Below the pieces are notes generated by a model, which saw nothing but the letters and a program-made list of their open reading frames with translations, was not told where the DNA came from and searched no databases. Position numbers and translations under genes: made by a program. Positions 22,561-33,096 of a stretch of 64,000 bases of DNA are shown here, piece by piece. The stretch comes from Pollenia angustigena (Eukaryota; Arthropoda; Insecta; Diptera; Polleniidae), in NCBI GenBank assembly GCA_930367215.1, contig OV884059.1, positions 224,563,803 through 224,627,802 on the forward strand, written 5' to 3'. Each line of letters opens with the position of its first letter. The stretch's first letter is position 1.

Positions 22561-23197
22561 TAAAAAGGTATATACAATAGAGTGGGTCAATTTGTTCGGG
22601 CCCAAAAAAAGTGACAAAGCGTATAGCAAAATCGTAATCTAAAAACAATTCTAAGAACTTTTCCTAAAGAAACCATGGTTCTAAAATCAAAATCGAGCTT
22701 CCGGTTTTTGACTTGAAAGTTTGGTGCTCAGAAAATCTGGAAAAAATAATTCTTTTTTGGAAATATTTATTGCAATTGGTGAATAGTTGGCCTGTATCGC
22801 TGAAAGAGGGCTTGTTTAAAAGAAAATTCTCTCAGCTTTCTATATCTGTGCTACTGGTTTGCCGCACGGAACAAAAATGTTTTGTTCTACATGCTTTGAA
22901 TATTTTAACCTTTGCATCGAAAATTTGATTCATAGCACAAAAAGTGACAAATGAAGCAAAACAATGAGAACTGTAAAATTAAGGATATCAGGCAATGCTA
23001 GAGCTAGATATCTCTAAATATATTCGAGACATCAAAAAGGTATTAAATGTTAACAAAAGGGTGTCAATTTTAATATATAGAATTGATTTGAAACTACATT
23101 TTTGTAAAAATGTGCCTGCCAGAAATTTAAAAACTAATTTAAGCAATTACCAAAAAAGCGATAATAACAAATTAAATTGAAGTTAAAAAAAACAATT

Positions 23198-23350
23198 TGT
23201 AGATTTGAGGATGATGCAGCCGGTCTTTATGGGTTCTCTAAAGCAACAGTGTGTAGAATTTTAACCAGAGTGGCGCGTGCCTTAGCTCGCTGGGGCAATA
23301 GAAGAGTATGCCGGCACAAATTTAAGATGTCATGCAATAAGCTTTCTTAA
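23198..23350 (+). pseudogene. PIF/Harbinger transposase N-terminal fragment
   Basis: The plus strand reads CRFEDDAAGLYGFSKATVCRI then LTRVARALARWGN, the helix-turn-helix-like 'GxSKxTVxRIxxRVxxALA' segment typical of Harbinger/HARBI1-type transposases. It is followed by a stop about 25 codons on. No DDE domain remains. The copy at 43835-43985 has an Asp-to-Tyr and an Arg-to-Ile change. Confidence 0.65.
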
Positions 23351-23460
23351 AGCCAACCTTATCTTAATATCAACATTAAACAGGTTTGTCGTTAAAAATA
23401 CTATATTTCGGAAAGAAGTTTTTACGGCCGGACGGATGGATACCGTAAGATAGATTTTTA

Positions 23461-24377
23461 CAGCCGTATTCATAAAAATTTATTTATGATTAATTAACCG
23501 TTTTAAAGCAAAAATTGTTAAAGTTGTATTCATAAACGAATAATAGTCTATTAAACCTTTAATAAACCATTCATAAAGTAAGAAAATTTATTGTTGGATT
23601 TGCCCTTCTTTAAACCAAAAATAAAATGACATTTTGATAAAAAAGTGTTTGCATTTTATGATATTATTTTTGTGAAATATGTTGAAAAATAATGGGAAAA
23701 ATGTTTTATTTATTAATATGGACATTTTAAATACATTTTACCTAATTTTTTTTTTATTTAAGACAACCAATTTAATTTTAAAAAAATGTATGTTTATGAT
23801 TAAAATAAATATGTTCAGAGGCAAATGCAGATATTCTTTTTAATTATTTATTAAATTATTGCAAGTAGTTGGGTTTTTGTAAAAAATAACAAGTTATTCT
23901 TCAAAAATATTAAAAAAAATAAAATAAGCAAATCATAATAATAGTGATGTTAATAAGAAGTAAACAAACTTTTTATTCGAATACTTTCTTATCGTATATT
24001 TAAAAAAGGTTTAAACAAAAGTTTTTATGATACCTTTCGGAAACATTTTGTTCAGAAACTAAAATAATATGTAGTTTTATATGATAACAATAATTTTTAA
24101 GTTCTACAATTAAGAAAAAATTATATAAAAAAAATTAAATATAGAATATCATGTGAACCAAATAGAAGTTTCGTGCATCACTAGCAATAAAATGGCAGCA
24201 AAATATAAAAAAGTTGCCATACTATAACACAAAATCGCTACAAACAGTTAATAGTAAAAAAGCTTTTTATGAACGTTTATGAATACAAATTTTTATAGGA
24301 GGTTTATAAGACAAAAAGCGTTTGATATTTATTACAAACTATAAGCTGAAAATAAGAACTTTTTATGAATACGGCTA
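23461..24377. mobile_element. Harbinger-type MITE, TTA target, CAGCCGTATTCATAAA ends
   Basis: CAGCCGTATTCATAAAAATT at the left and TTTTTATGAATACGGCTA at the right, with TTA on both flanks (23458-23460, 24378-24380). 917 bp with no gene. Further inverted ATTCATAAA phrases occur inside. The same end type closes the 410-bp element at 60695-61104. Present in both copies of the 2.9-kb duplication. Confidence 0.8.
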
Positions 24378-25409
24378 TTAGTCTATAAGTATACTAAAAG
24401 GTAGGTCTAGAACCACTATGGTGATACAAATTTGGGTATACAAATTTGACAAAAATAATATGTTTTCTTCAAATTGCGTTTTAAATTATTTTTAAGAAAA
24501 TATTAGTTATTGTTTACAAAAAAAAACACACACAGCTGTTTTTATTAATTAAAAATTAAAGCAAAAATAACGACGCAAAAAGATAAAAACTTATTTTTAG
24601 GGCGTGGATTTCATGCATTTATTATTTGAAAATATGCGTTTAAAACATCCATCAAAACGTTAAAAATATGCTCCGTAAATAAGTACAATAGGCATGTTTT
24701 ACTAAAAGAGATAAAGGCAATGGAAATGATATAGAGGGTTTTTTATTTGGACCCCTTTTATAGCTCACGATTGAGATGCTGACTTCTTGTTATACCCTCC
24801 ACCACAACTAGTTGTGATGAGTCGATTTAACCATGTCCGTCTGTCTGTCTGTTGAAATAATGCTCACTTTCGAGAAACTTAAAGAAAATGAACAACATTG
24901 GTTTCAAAATGTTTCCAGTTATACTTAGCAGCTTGAGATTGAAATCCAGCAAAATCGGTTCAGTAGGAAAAGAGTTATGAACCAAACGTGGAACCACCAC
25001 CCTAAAAATCTAACATAAATGATGGAATAATGCAATGATTCATAAACGATGTAACACAAATTTGTTCTATATGACCAGAAATCATACTGTTATCATTATT
25101 GGTCTTGTATAAAGGAGTCGTGATATTTTACACAAATTTGTTCAAATTAAGTTTTATATGACTATAAATAAAAGCATAAAGCTTTCCGATTGTCGGTCTA
25201 AGCCGCAACCAATTTTAATATTGACTCTCGTTTTTAATTAGTTAATAATTTAAATACATACCTTTAAACAAGCATTTAATATAGTGTGGCATAAAGGTCT
25301 TTTATTTAAACTCAAAACGTATCTATCAACTTCTTTTTACCTATTTTTGAAATCTAATTTAAAGAACGTACATATTTTTGTTTAATTTGATGCCAAGTCA
25401 TCAGACATC

Positions 25410-25755
25410 TGTGAAATACGTAGGTGCTCTGGTCCCACAAGGATGTGCCCTTGGACTTACTCTATACACAATATACACTTCTGATAACCAGGCATTATAA
25501 TGGTGTTACAGTAGCCACTTATGTAGATGACACTGCTATACTTGCGTGTTGTAGTTCACCCAAAGAAGCATCATCAACAATACAAAGGCAATTTGCTTTA
25601 ATCCAGAAGAATTTTCTGCATTATTTTAAAACTTTCCCAAAACGTATTGTTAATTATCTTGGAATGCATCCAGACAAACGATTAACATGGAAAAACCACG
25701 TTAAAAGAAAAGAGACCATTAAAATTATAAAACAAAAAAGATTTACAGGTTTTTA
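25410..25755 (+). pseudogene. Jockey-like reverse transcriptase fragment, truncated
   Basis: One frame reads VPQGCALGLTLYTIYTSDNQ (the VPQGxxLGPxLY block of non-LTR reverse transcriptases). After a frameshift another reads GVTVATYVDDTAILACCSSP, containing the YVDD catalytic box, then FPKRIVNYLGMHPDKRLTWK. Family role: target-primed reverse transcription. The frame change between the first two blocks and the loss of everything after 25755 make it dead. The right copy keeps about 370 bp more. Confidence 0.8.
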
Positions 25756-25771
25756 CATTTTTAGTTTTTTA

Positions 25772-26224
25772 GTTTTTTAGATAACGGTACTTTTGTGTTT
25801 TTCGGTGTATGGTCCCATTCAAACCCTAGTGGAGCCCAACCGAAAAGTCCGATCGAAACAAGTGGCACATTTTTGGAAAGGTAATTGAATGCATTTTCCG
25901 TCGATATGCTGAAAATTTCTATTTTTTTTTTGCCTATTTTTTACGTTTTTTTCCAAAATTGTTCATTTTTATTTCGTTTTTTTACTACGTTATATTAAAT
26001 ATCTGGAATGTTTTATTTCTTAACCAAATAGTATATTTTAAGCGTAATTTGAAAAAAATCGGATGAAAAATAAAGTTTTTATTAAGGATTTTGTGGAACG
26101 ACAATATTTTCATCTCATATAAAATTCCGTGTTTTTTAAATCCATCAGTTTTGTGGTTGGGCTCCACAAGGGTTTGAGTGGGACCATACACCAAAAAACA
26201 CAAAAGTACCGTTATCTAAAAAAC
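25772..26224. mobile_element. Foldback MITE with ~68-bp inverted ends
   Basis: GTTTTTTAGATAACGGTACTT at 25772 and AAGTACCGTTATCTAAAAAAC at 26224 are exact inverses. The arms continue through TTCGGTGTATGGTCCCATTC and CTAGTGGAGCCCAACC (25772-25840 versus 26152-26224). The interior is A/T-rich and non-coding. It sits directly after the truncated end of the captured segment. Confidence 0.8.
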
Positions 26225-27106
26225 GGTACTTAGGAAAAAAAAATTACAGCGGTTTTCGTGTTCAAGAGGTACCAATTAACTTATCTAGGCATGTGGCGTT
26301 CTTGGTACTTTTCCAAATTAAAAATTTGTAAAGCAGTGTTATTAATTAAAAAAAATGCTTTTTTCACCGAGTTTTTTTAAAATCTTTTTTGCTCTCTTAT
26401 CTCCACTTAAGATGTTTTGTCAAAATGCCGCAGAATTGTTTAATTTTATTCAACTTTGAATTAAAATTTAGTTAGATTATTTTATTTAACTTTTGTGTAT
26501 AAAAATTGTAACAGTTTTAGGCTTCTTATCAGCTTGACTATGATTATTTTGACAAAAGTCTCCTAACCAATTATTTATGTACAGAATTTTCTAAAAATGA
26601 GCACAGATATAGAAAGCTGAGAGAATTTTCTTTTAAACAAGCCCTCTTTGAGCGATACAGGCCAACTATTCACCAATTGCAATAAATATTTCCAAAAAAG
26701 AATTATTTTTTCCAGATTTTCTGAGCACCAAACTTTCAAGTCAAAAACCGGAAGCTCGATTTTGACTTTAGAACCATGGTTTCTTTAGGAAAAGTTCTTA
26801 GAATTTTGTGTAGATTACGATTTTGCTATACGCTTGGTGGGCAAAAAAATTGACCCACTCTAATATACAATATTGATCCTACACCCTATAAAGTACATAT
26901 ATTCTGGGCCCTTATGAAAAGCGAAGTTCAAAACCGGTTGTCTCTTATTTAAAAAAAAAATATTAGCCAGTTTTATTTAGTTTTTGTCTAGTTGCTCTGT
27001 ATTCTGCTCGCACAATGGTGAAGGGTATATAAGATTCGGCACAGCCGAATATAGCACTCTTACTTGTTTTTTCTTTTTTTTTAATTTTCTATTTTTTTTT
27101 TGTTGG

Positions 27107-27480
27107 TAAAATGGTTTTTTGACCGCCTTTTACTCAATGCAAATGGATGAAACTTTGCAGGCATACATATTCCCGATGACAGTACACGAATACATGGGCG
27201 TAGCCAGGATAAAATCTAGGGGAGGGGCGGGCAAAATTTTTTAAAACCTTTTCTTTAGCTTCACTTCGAAAAATCAAATCTTGTAACGTTAATTTAACCG
27301 CCTTATACTCAATGCAAATGGATGAAACTTTGCAGGCATACATACTCCCGATGACAATACACGAATACATGGCCGTAGCCAGGATAAAATCTAGGGCGGG
27401 GGCAAAAAAATTTTTTTTGGTAAAATGCTTTTTTGACAGCCTTTTACTCAATGCAAATGAATGAAACTTTGCAGGCAAGT
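27107..27480. repeat. Minisatellite, ~140-bp unit, left block (about 3 units)
   Basis: Units run GGTAAAATGNTTTTTTGACNGC, CTTTTACTCAATGCAAATG, ATGAAACTTTGCAGGCATAC, CGATGACANTACACGAATAC, TGGGCGTAGCCAGGATAAAA, TCTAGGGG and then a G-run and an A/T run. The same array continues right of the Maverick (42758-43325), so the Maverick inserted into it. The ORFs crossing it are repetitive by-products. Confidence 0.85.
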
Positions 27481-27492
27481 ATATGTATATTA

Positions 27493-27753
27493 GGGGTTCA
27501 TTCACAATTTTCCTCAAAAGCAATTAAAAGGTCAACTTCCTATAGGTTTAGTATGGGGGAAAGTAATAAAAGCCATTAAAGGTCATCGTTGGCCCCTAAA
27601 GCAATTAAAATGTCATAAATTAAAAAAAAGCCATAAAAATGTCATAAAATTTCAAAACAAGGTAATAAAAAAGTCGTTAAATTTTATAGGATAGCAATAA
27701 AAATGTCATAAAATTTTTAAAAAAGCCATAAAAATGTCATAAAATTTTAAAAA
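27493..27753. repeat. Degenerate extra copy of the Maverick terminus
   Basis: Starts ATTAGGGGTTCATTCAC, resembling the terminal ATTAGGGGGATATTCATGAAC. Later it has AAAATTTCAAAACAAGGTAA, AAAGTCGTTAAATTTTATAGG and ATAGCAATAAA, matching the first 100 bp of the left arm. In between it repeats 'GCCATAAAAATGTCATAAAATTT' three times. No counterpart exists at the right end. Either a second, older terminus or a tandem duplication of the end. Confidence 0.55.
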
Positions 27754-28520
27754 AGCCAAAATTAGGGGGATATTCATGAACACGTGTTAAAGTAGGTCAA
27801 ATTTTTTAAAAAATTTCAAAACAAAGTCGTAAAAAAGTCGTTAAATTTTATAGGAAAGCAATAAAGCTGAGATTTAGAAAACAAAAAAATGTTGGGGGAG
27901 CAATGCACAAGTGTTGGGTGCATTGTTGAAGCCTTTCATTTGTTGTGATCGACAGACGGTCTTACTGTGTAGATGAACTTGAGAAAGATGTGATTTAGTT
28001 TTTGTGGATATGTATGCATGTAGATCAATAGGCAGAGAGACATACTGTGTACAAGTACACAGATGCACTTGATTTTGAAAAAAATGTTTGTGGACAATTT
28101 TTTCAAAGCGCTGATATTAAAACTAATAATTTATGGGGTGTGAGATGATAAGGGTATTGTATTGGAGTGTGTTTTGAACATGGACAGATACACAGACTGA
28201 CGGACAGACAGACCTTGAGGAAGAAATTGGAAAAATATTTATTTTATTTTTGTGTGTGTGTTTATGGATTGTTTGGGAGAAAAAAAACACACATTTCTGA
28301 TAAGCCCTTTTTTGTGTGTTTTATGGTGAGATGCTGTTGTTGTTGTTTTGCTTGTTTGGGCGATCGACGAGAAAATTATTGGATGGACAGACAGACAGAC
28401 AGACAGATACACAGACGAACAGACCTTGAGGAAGAAAATTGGAAAAATATTTATTTTTTATTTTGTGTATGTGTTAATGGATTGTTGGGAGAAAATACAC
28501 ATTGCTGATAGTCTTTCTTT
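27754..28520 (+). repeat. Maverick left inverted terminal arm
   Basis: Inverse of sequence in 41700-42748. Shared landmarks are AACACGTGTTAAAGTAGGTC, TGTACAAGTACACAGATGCAC, GGGGTGTGAGATGATAAGGG and GAGAAAATTATTGGATGGAC. The inner part has CAGA/GACAGA tetranucleotide runs and two copies of GAAATTGGAAAAATATTTATTT. No coding capacity. Confidence 0.85.
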
Positions 28521-28677
28521 TTCATAGTATGAAGTACGCCGATGTAACTTAATATTCTTTCTGCAATCCCTTACTTAATAATAATATGTATATTACATAG
28601 CTTCTAACAAATAAACAAAATGTTTAACACTTAAATAATTTCAGAATATAATTGAGTGATTACTTAGGCTAAATGAA

Positions 28678-28703
28678 ATTGAGTGATTTTGGAATCACTC
28701 AAT
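28678..28703. promoter_or_regulatory. Perfect dyad upstream of the polymerase gene
   Basis: ATTGAGTGATT - TTGG - AATCACTCAAT: an 11-bp perfect inverted repeat with a 4-bp loop. A further half-site ATTGAGTGATTA lies at 28651-28662. It is 32 bp upstream of a TATA-like box and about 180 bp before the polymerase ATG. Candidate protein-binding site. Role inferred only from position. Confidence 0.45.
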
Positions 28704-28734
28704 ACTAGATGATAACTTTTATTTTCATATGTAG

Positions 28735-28742
28735 TATATAAG
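28735..28742 (+). promoter_or_regulatory. TATA-like box for the polymerase gene
   Basis: TATATAAG at 28735-28742, 141 bp upstream of the ATG at 28883 and just after the dyad at 28678. The sequence about 31 bp on (ACATTCGACT) is only a weak initiator match. Moderate support. Confidence 0.4.
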
Positions 28743-28882
28743 AACCAAATTTGTAGAATAACATTCGACTTTAAATCTGAAACACAAATCGGCAACCTGA
28801 ATTATTATATTCGTTTAGTTTAAAAAAGTTTTATTATCAAATAAAGTCTTAAGCGAAAGGAAGAATAAATAAATTAATAACA

Positions 28883-31800
28883 ATGAATTCTTCAATAATT
28901 TGCAACGTTTGCCAAAATCAAATAATGCATAAAAAACACTTTAAAAGGCATATGTTAATTCATGAGCCTTGTGCTTTATGTCGGCATATATCCTCTACAA
29001 CGATAGAAAAGAAGAAGCATATGGAAAATCATACAGATTTACTTCAACAAAATCCTTCAACATCGGCTGCATCTAGGAAGCGTCAATCACTATTAGAACC
29101 CGACACATTCATAACACCATCGAAACAACAAATGTTAGAACCGTGTTCAGAAGCTGTTATTATGTGCAAGGATTGCAACACTCTAATACAATCCCAGCAA
29201 TGGTTTATACATTGCTCACAACTCACACACAGGATAAATGTACAAAAGGAAATTGGAAACAAGATGCATACCATAAAAAATTCATTTAAGTCACGGCTTC
29301 AGACATACCGTTTCCCAAAAGAAGACCTAGACCTTAATTTGAATAAGTATTTGGAAGAGGGTCAAAGACTTATTCAAAAACTTTTGAATATGTGTCTAGC
29401 CGAACATGTAATGGTGAAATTCAATTTGGAACTTACTGCTCGTTACAAGTTACCAGCACATCCTGATAAGCCAGAAACAAATATGTATCATTGTACGGAA
29501 ATGATGCGTATATCGAGAGCGGATGACGTAGACTTAGCTTTGACAACACAAATTGAAAAAATTAAAGCTAAAATGTCAGAGTTTCAAGAAAGAGATTCTG
29601 GTTGGACTCTTATCCAAATTAAATGGCTGGAAATAAACATCAATAAATCATCACCAATATCAGGATCCCAATATATACCTACACCCGTAGAGTTGGCGAG
29701 GAAGAAAGCTTGTGTCAACATTCAAAACAATGATGTATTTTGCTTTAAATGGAGTGTAATAGCAGCCTTTTACAATGGTGATGAACAAAACAAATTTAGG
29801 TGTTCAATTTACAATATATCAAATATTGCTGACAATATTATTAAGCTTGATTGCGGTAGAGCACTTAATTTCACATCAATGCAATTTCCTACTGATGTGA
29901 AAGATATTAAAGTATTTGAAAGAAATAATACTGATATAAGTGTAAATGTGTTCGGGTTTGATAGGAAATCCAAGGCTGTTATTGGACCATACTACATCAC
30001 CAAAAAGGAAAAAAATATGCATATAAACCTTATGCTGCTGGAAGACGAATGTAGTGATAAAATGCACTACATTCTAATAAATAATATTTCAAGGTAGTTA
30101 TCAAAATATTTAAATATATCCTGCAAAACATCTTATTAATAAAAATTCTTTTTTCTCTTAGACTACTAAGATCCCAAATTTCAGCATATAAAGGTGCTTT
30201 AATTTTTTGCAATAGTTGTCTCTTCCATACAACTATACCGGAGAGAATGGTAATCCATAAAGAGAAAGAATGTGGAGAATGCATTCCCAAGATGCCAGAG
30301 GGAGAAAAATCTGTTGTAAAGTTTTCCCATAATGAGCGACAAATGGATCTCCCGTTCACTGTGTATGCTGACTTTGAATGTGTTCTTGAAGAATGCACTA
30401 GTGTAAGTAGTAATAGTGTTAACTCTAGATTCTTAAGAAAACATGTGCCATGTGCATATGGATTTAATATTAAGTGTAATTTTAATAAGGATTTAGATAA
30501 GTTTCAAATGTTTGCTAATAATGATAGTACCATTAATGTAGGGCAACATTTTATAGATAGTTTAATTAACGAGTGTAGGGACATTTATAAGATATTTTTT
30601 GAAAAGGTTATACCCATGATACCATTAACCCCCTTAGAAGAAGAACATTTTAAAAACTCCAAAATCTGTCATATTTGCGATAAAGAACTAGGCGATGAAC
30701 TAGTCGTTAGAGACCACTGCCATTTATCAGGAAAATATAGAGGATCTGCACATAATTCATGCAATTTAAATTATAAAATTCCAAACTTCATTCCAATTTT
30801 TTTCCACAATTTTTCAAAGTATGATTGTCACTTATTTATTAAGGAATTACTTAGTATTAAAGGCGATACAAATGTAATTCCAATAAATAAGGAGCTATAT
30901 ATATCTTTATCTCATACTGTTCGGGTATATACTGATCAAGAAATCGATGATCATATAAATCGGTTATATTTAAAAAAACGTAAGCAAAATATTCCTCAAC
31001 ATACTATTCAAGAACAACTTGAAAAAGTACGAAAATATAAAACCGAAAAAAAAATTGAACTAAGATTTTTAGACTCTTTTAGATTTATGGCAGCGGGATT
31101 AGATTCATTAGCTAGCAATTTAAGTGATAGAGATTTAAAATCAATTAAAGAAAATTTTGTAGATGAGGAAGAGTTTTCTCTAATGAAACGAAAGGGTGTT
31201 TTTCCATATGAATATTTAGATTCATTTGAAAAATTAAAAGAAAATGAACTCCCACCAATTGAATCATTTTACAGCAGTTTATTGTAAATCAATTATGGAT
31301 TACATGAAACTATATTTAAAAACTGATGTGCTTCTACTTACAGATGTATTTGAAAACTTTAGGAAACTCTGTAAGAATATTTATCAGCTAGATCCTTCAC
31401 ATTACTATACCATACCAGGCCTTTCATGGGATGCAATGTTGAAATATACAAAAATTGAACTCGAACTGTTTACAGATCTAGAAATGTATAATTTCGTTAA
31501 ACGAGGAATTCGTGGTGGCCTTACACAATGTAGTAAAAGGTATAGTAAGGCTAATCATAAATATCTTAATGATTATGATTCCACAAAGCCTTCAGAGTAT
31601 ATACTATATTTCGATGTAAATAATCTTTATGGTTGGGCAATGTCAGAAGCACTTCCGTATGGAGGCTTTACTTGGACAAATGATTTTGTTCACCCCAAAA
31701 ATATTTCCCATGATTCAGAAGTTGGGTATATTTATGAAGTCGATTTGGCTTACCCTTTTAGCTGTCATGACTATCACAATGACTTGCCGGTTTGCTCGGA

Positions 31801-32901
31801 AAACAAAATAATTGGTGGGAGTAAACACGAGAAACTAGTAGCTGATTTAGCAGATAAAAAGAGTTATGTTATCCATTATAAAACATTAGAACAATGTTTA
31901 AATAATGGATTGGTTTTGCAAAAAGTTTACCGAATTCTTAAATTTAAACAAAAACCGTGGTTAAAGACATACATAGACCTAAATACACAATATATAACAG
32001 CAGCAAAGAATGAATTTGAAAAAGATTTCTTTAAATTGCTTAACAATGCTGTATATGGTAAAACTATGGAAAATGTCGATAAAAGAAAAGACGTGCGATT
32101 GGTTAGTGAATGGGGTCGTACTAATCGCAATAAATTGGGTGTTGGTGACTTAATTGCAAAACCAAATTTTCATAGCATATCTCAATTTACTGATACGCTT
32201 TGGGCTGTGCAAATGAATAAAACTCAGACGTATTATAATAAACCAATTTACTTAGGTTTTTGTGTGTTAGAATTGTCAAAATGGAAAATGTATGACTTCC
32301 ATTATGAATATATGAAACCAAAATTTGATACAAATATAAGTCTCAATTATATGGATACAGATTCCTCATATATTCAATAAAGACGGAAGATTTTTACGCT
32401 GACATTAAAAATGATTTAAATGCACTATTCGATACATCTTCATATTCATTAAATAATCCATTTAACTTTCCACTAGTTAATAAAAAAGTATTGGGAATGA
32501 TGAAAGATGAGACTGAGGGTAGGTTTATTACAGAGTTTGTAGGCTTAGCACCTAAAGTATACTCATTCGCGGTTTAAGATTGTGAGAAGGATGTTAAAAA
32601 AGCTAAGGGGGTTAAAAAGTGTGTTGTAGAAAACTTTAGTATTGAAATGTACAAAAATGTTTTATTTAATAAGGAAGTAGTGTATGCTTCTATGCAAACG
32701 TTTACATCTAAATTACATACCATATTAACAAATGAAGTTAATAAAATAGCACTAAGTTTTAATGATACTAAGCGATATATTAAAAATGATAATATTAATA
32801 CATATGCATGGCATCATTATCAATCAGATGGTGGTAATGGTGAATATGAATTAGATATGTTAATTAAAGAAATAGAGTTACAAAATAATTACTCCTCATA
32901 A
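28883..32901 (+). pseudogene. pPolB: Family B (protein-primed type) DNA polymerase, one intron, three lesions
   Basis: Would replicate the linear element from its termini. Exon 1 (28883-30093) begins with C2H2-like fingers (CNVCQNQI...H-x3-H; CKDC...H). A 68-bp intron follows, and exon 2 starts at 30162. It holds exonuclease motif I (YADFECVL), a Cys/His Endo-VII-like cluster (CHICDKEL, DHCHLSGKYRGSAHNSC), Exo II (NFSKYDCHLF), Exo III (YLKTDVLLL), polymerase motif A (FDVNNLYGWAM), motif B (KLLNNAVYGKTMEN) and motif C (YMDTDSSY). Lesions: a frame change with apparent loss of some codons at 31244-31287; a frameshift just after motif C (about 32378); and an in-frame TAA at 32575-32577. The rest runs open to 32901. 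All catalytic motifs seen are intact, so inactivation is recent. Confidence 0.92.
30094..30161 (+). other. Short spliceosomal intron in the polymerase gene
   Basis: Donor AAG|GTAGTT at 30094, acceptor TTTTTTCTCTTAG| at 30161, length 68 bp, a branch-like TTATTAAT about 25 bp before the acceptor, and a stop codon (TAG) overlapping the donor. Splicing joins the two frames inside one Arg codon (phase 2). It restores the conserved 'HY.LINN.SRLL...C..CL' stretch of Polinton polymerases. Size and AT content fit fly short introns. Confidence 0.88.
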
Positions 32902-33096
32902 AATATTTATACAATACCTTTTATTCATAACTACATGTAAATATAAATATTTACATATATACATCTTTATAAATAAAAAGACTAAATAATTTATTAAAAA
33001 AAAAAAAAAAAAAAAACAAACCAACAGTTTTATTCTTTATTCAATAGAAATTAAATGAAAAAAAAAGTAAGTATTATAATGTATTTTGGATTATAC
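32902..33096. other. Convergent 3' gap between polymerase and capsid genes
   Basis: AT-rich, with an (A)19 run at about 32997-33016 and AATAAA-type signals on both strands (for example AAATAAAAAG at 32971). Probably the poly(A) region for the rightward polymerase transcript and the leftward capsid transcript. Confidence 0.5.

Larger units (their letters stand above)
22852..25755 (+). repeat. 2.9-kb duplicated segment, left copy
   Basis: Collinear with 43487-46392 (2906 bp there) in the same orientation, with only scattered substitutions and one- or two-base indels by eye. It contains a Harbinger transposase piece, a Harbinger MITE, a TATACCC-like repeat (24790-25180) and a truncated jockey-like reverse transcriptase piece. 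It stops at CAGGTTTTTA, where the right copy continues into more retrotransposon sequence, so the left copy is the derived, truncated one. Confidence 0.85.
22578..26862. mobile_element. Long-TIR hAT-like element with captured genomic DNA, target duplication ATATACAA
   Basis: Ends TAGAGTGGGTCAATTTG and CAAATTGACCCACTCTA-type, flanked by ATATACAA (22570-22577 and 26863-26870). The inverted arms are about 270 bp (22578-22850 and 26603-26862) and include AGAAACCATGGTTCTAAAAT and TTGCAATTGGTGAATAGTTG. Between them lie 2.9 kb nearly identical to 43487-46392, a separate MITE (25772-26224) and AT-rich filler. The captured block starts one or two bases after the left arm ends. I infer capture of host DNA between terminal repeats, like Pack-type elements. 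No transposase is encoded. Confidence 0.75.

Noticed and set aside
27134..27523. 129-residue protein on the minus strand, and its relatives at 42792-43126
   Set aside because: The same residues recur with the period of the 140-bp satellite in both arrays, with no start or domain support.
28167..28508. 113-residue protein in the left terminal arm
   Set aside because: Made of CAGA/TGTG simple repeats within the inverted arm. The right arm does not preserve it.
31244..31287. A second intron explaining the polymerase frame change
   Set aside because: No GT...AG pair of usable length lies in the overlap, and conserved codons between the two frames seem missing. A small deletion with frameshift fits better.
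32370..32385. Programmed frameshift after polymerase motif C
   Set aside because: No canonical slippery heptamer in the right phase, and another stop (32575) follows downstream. Treated as a lesion.
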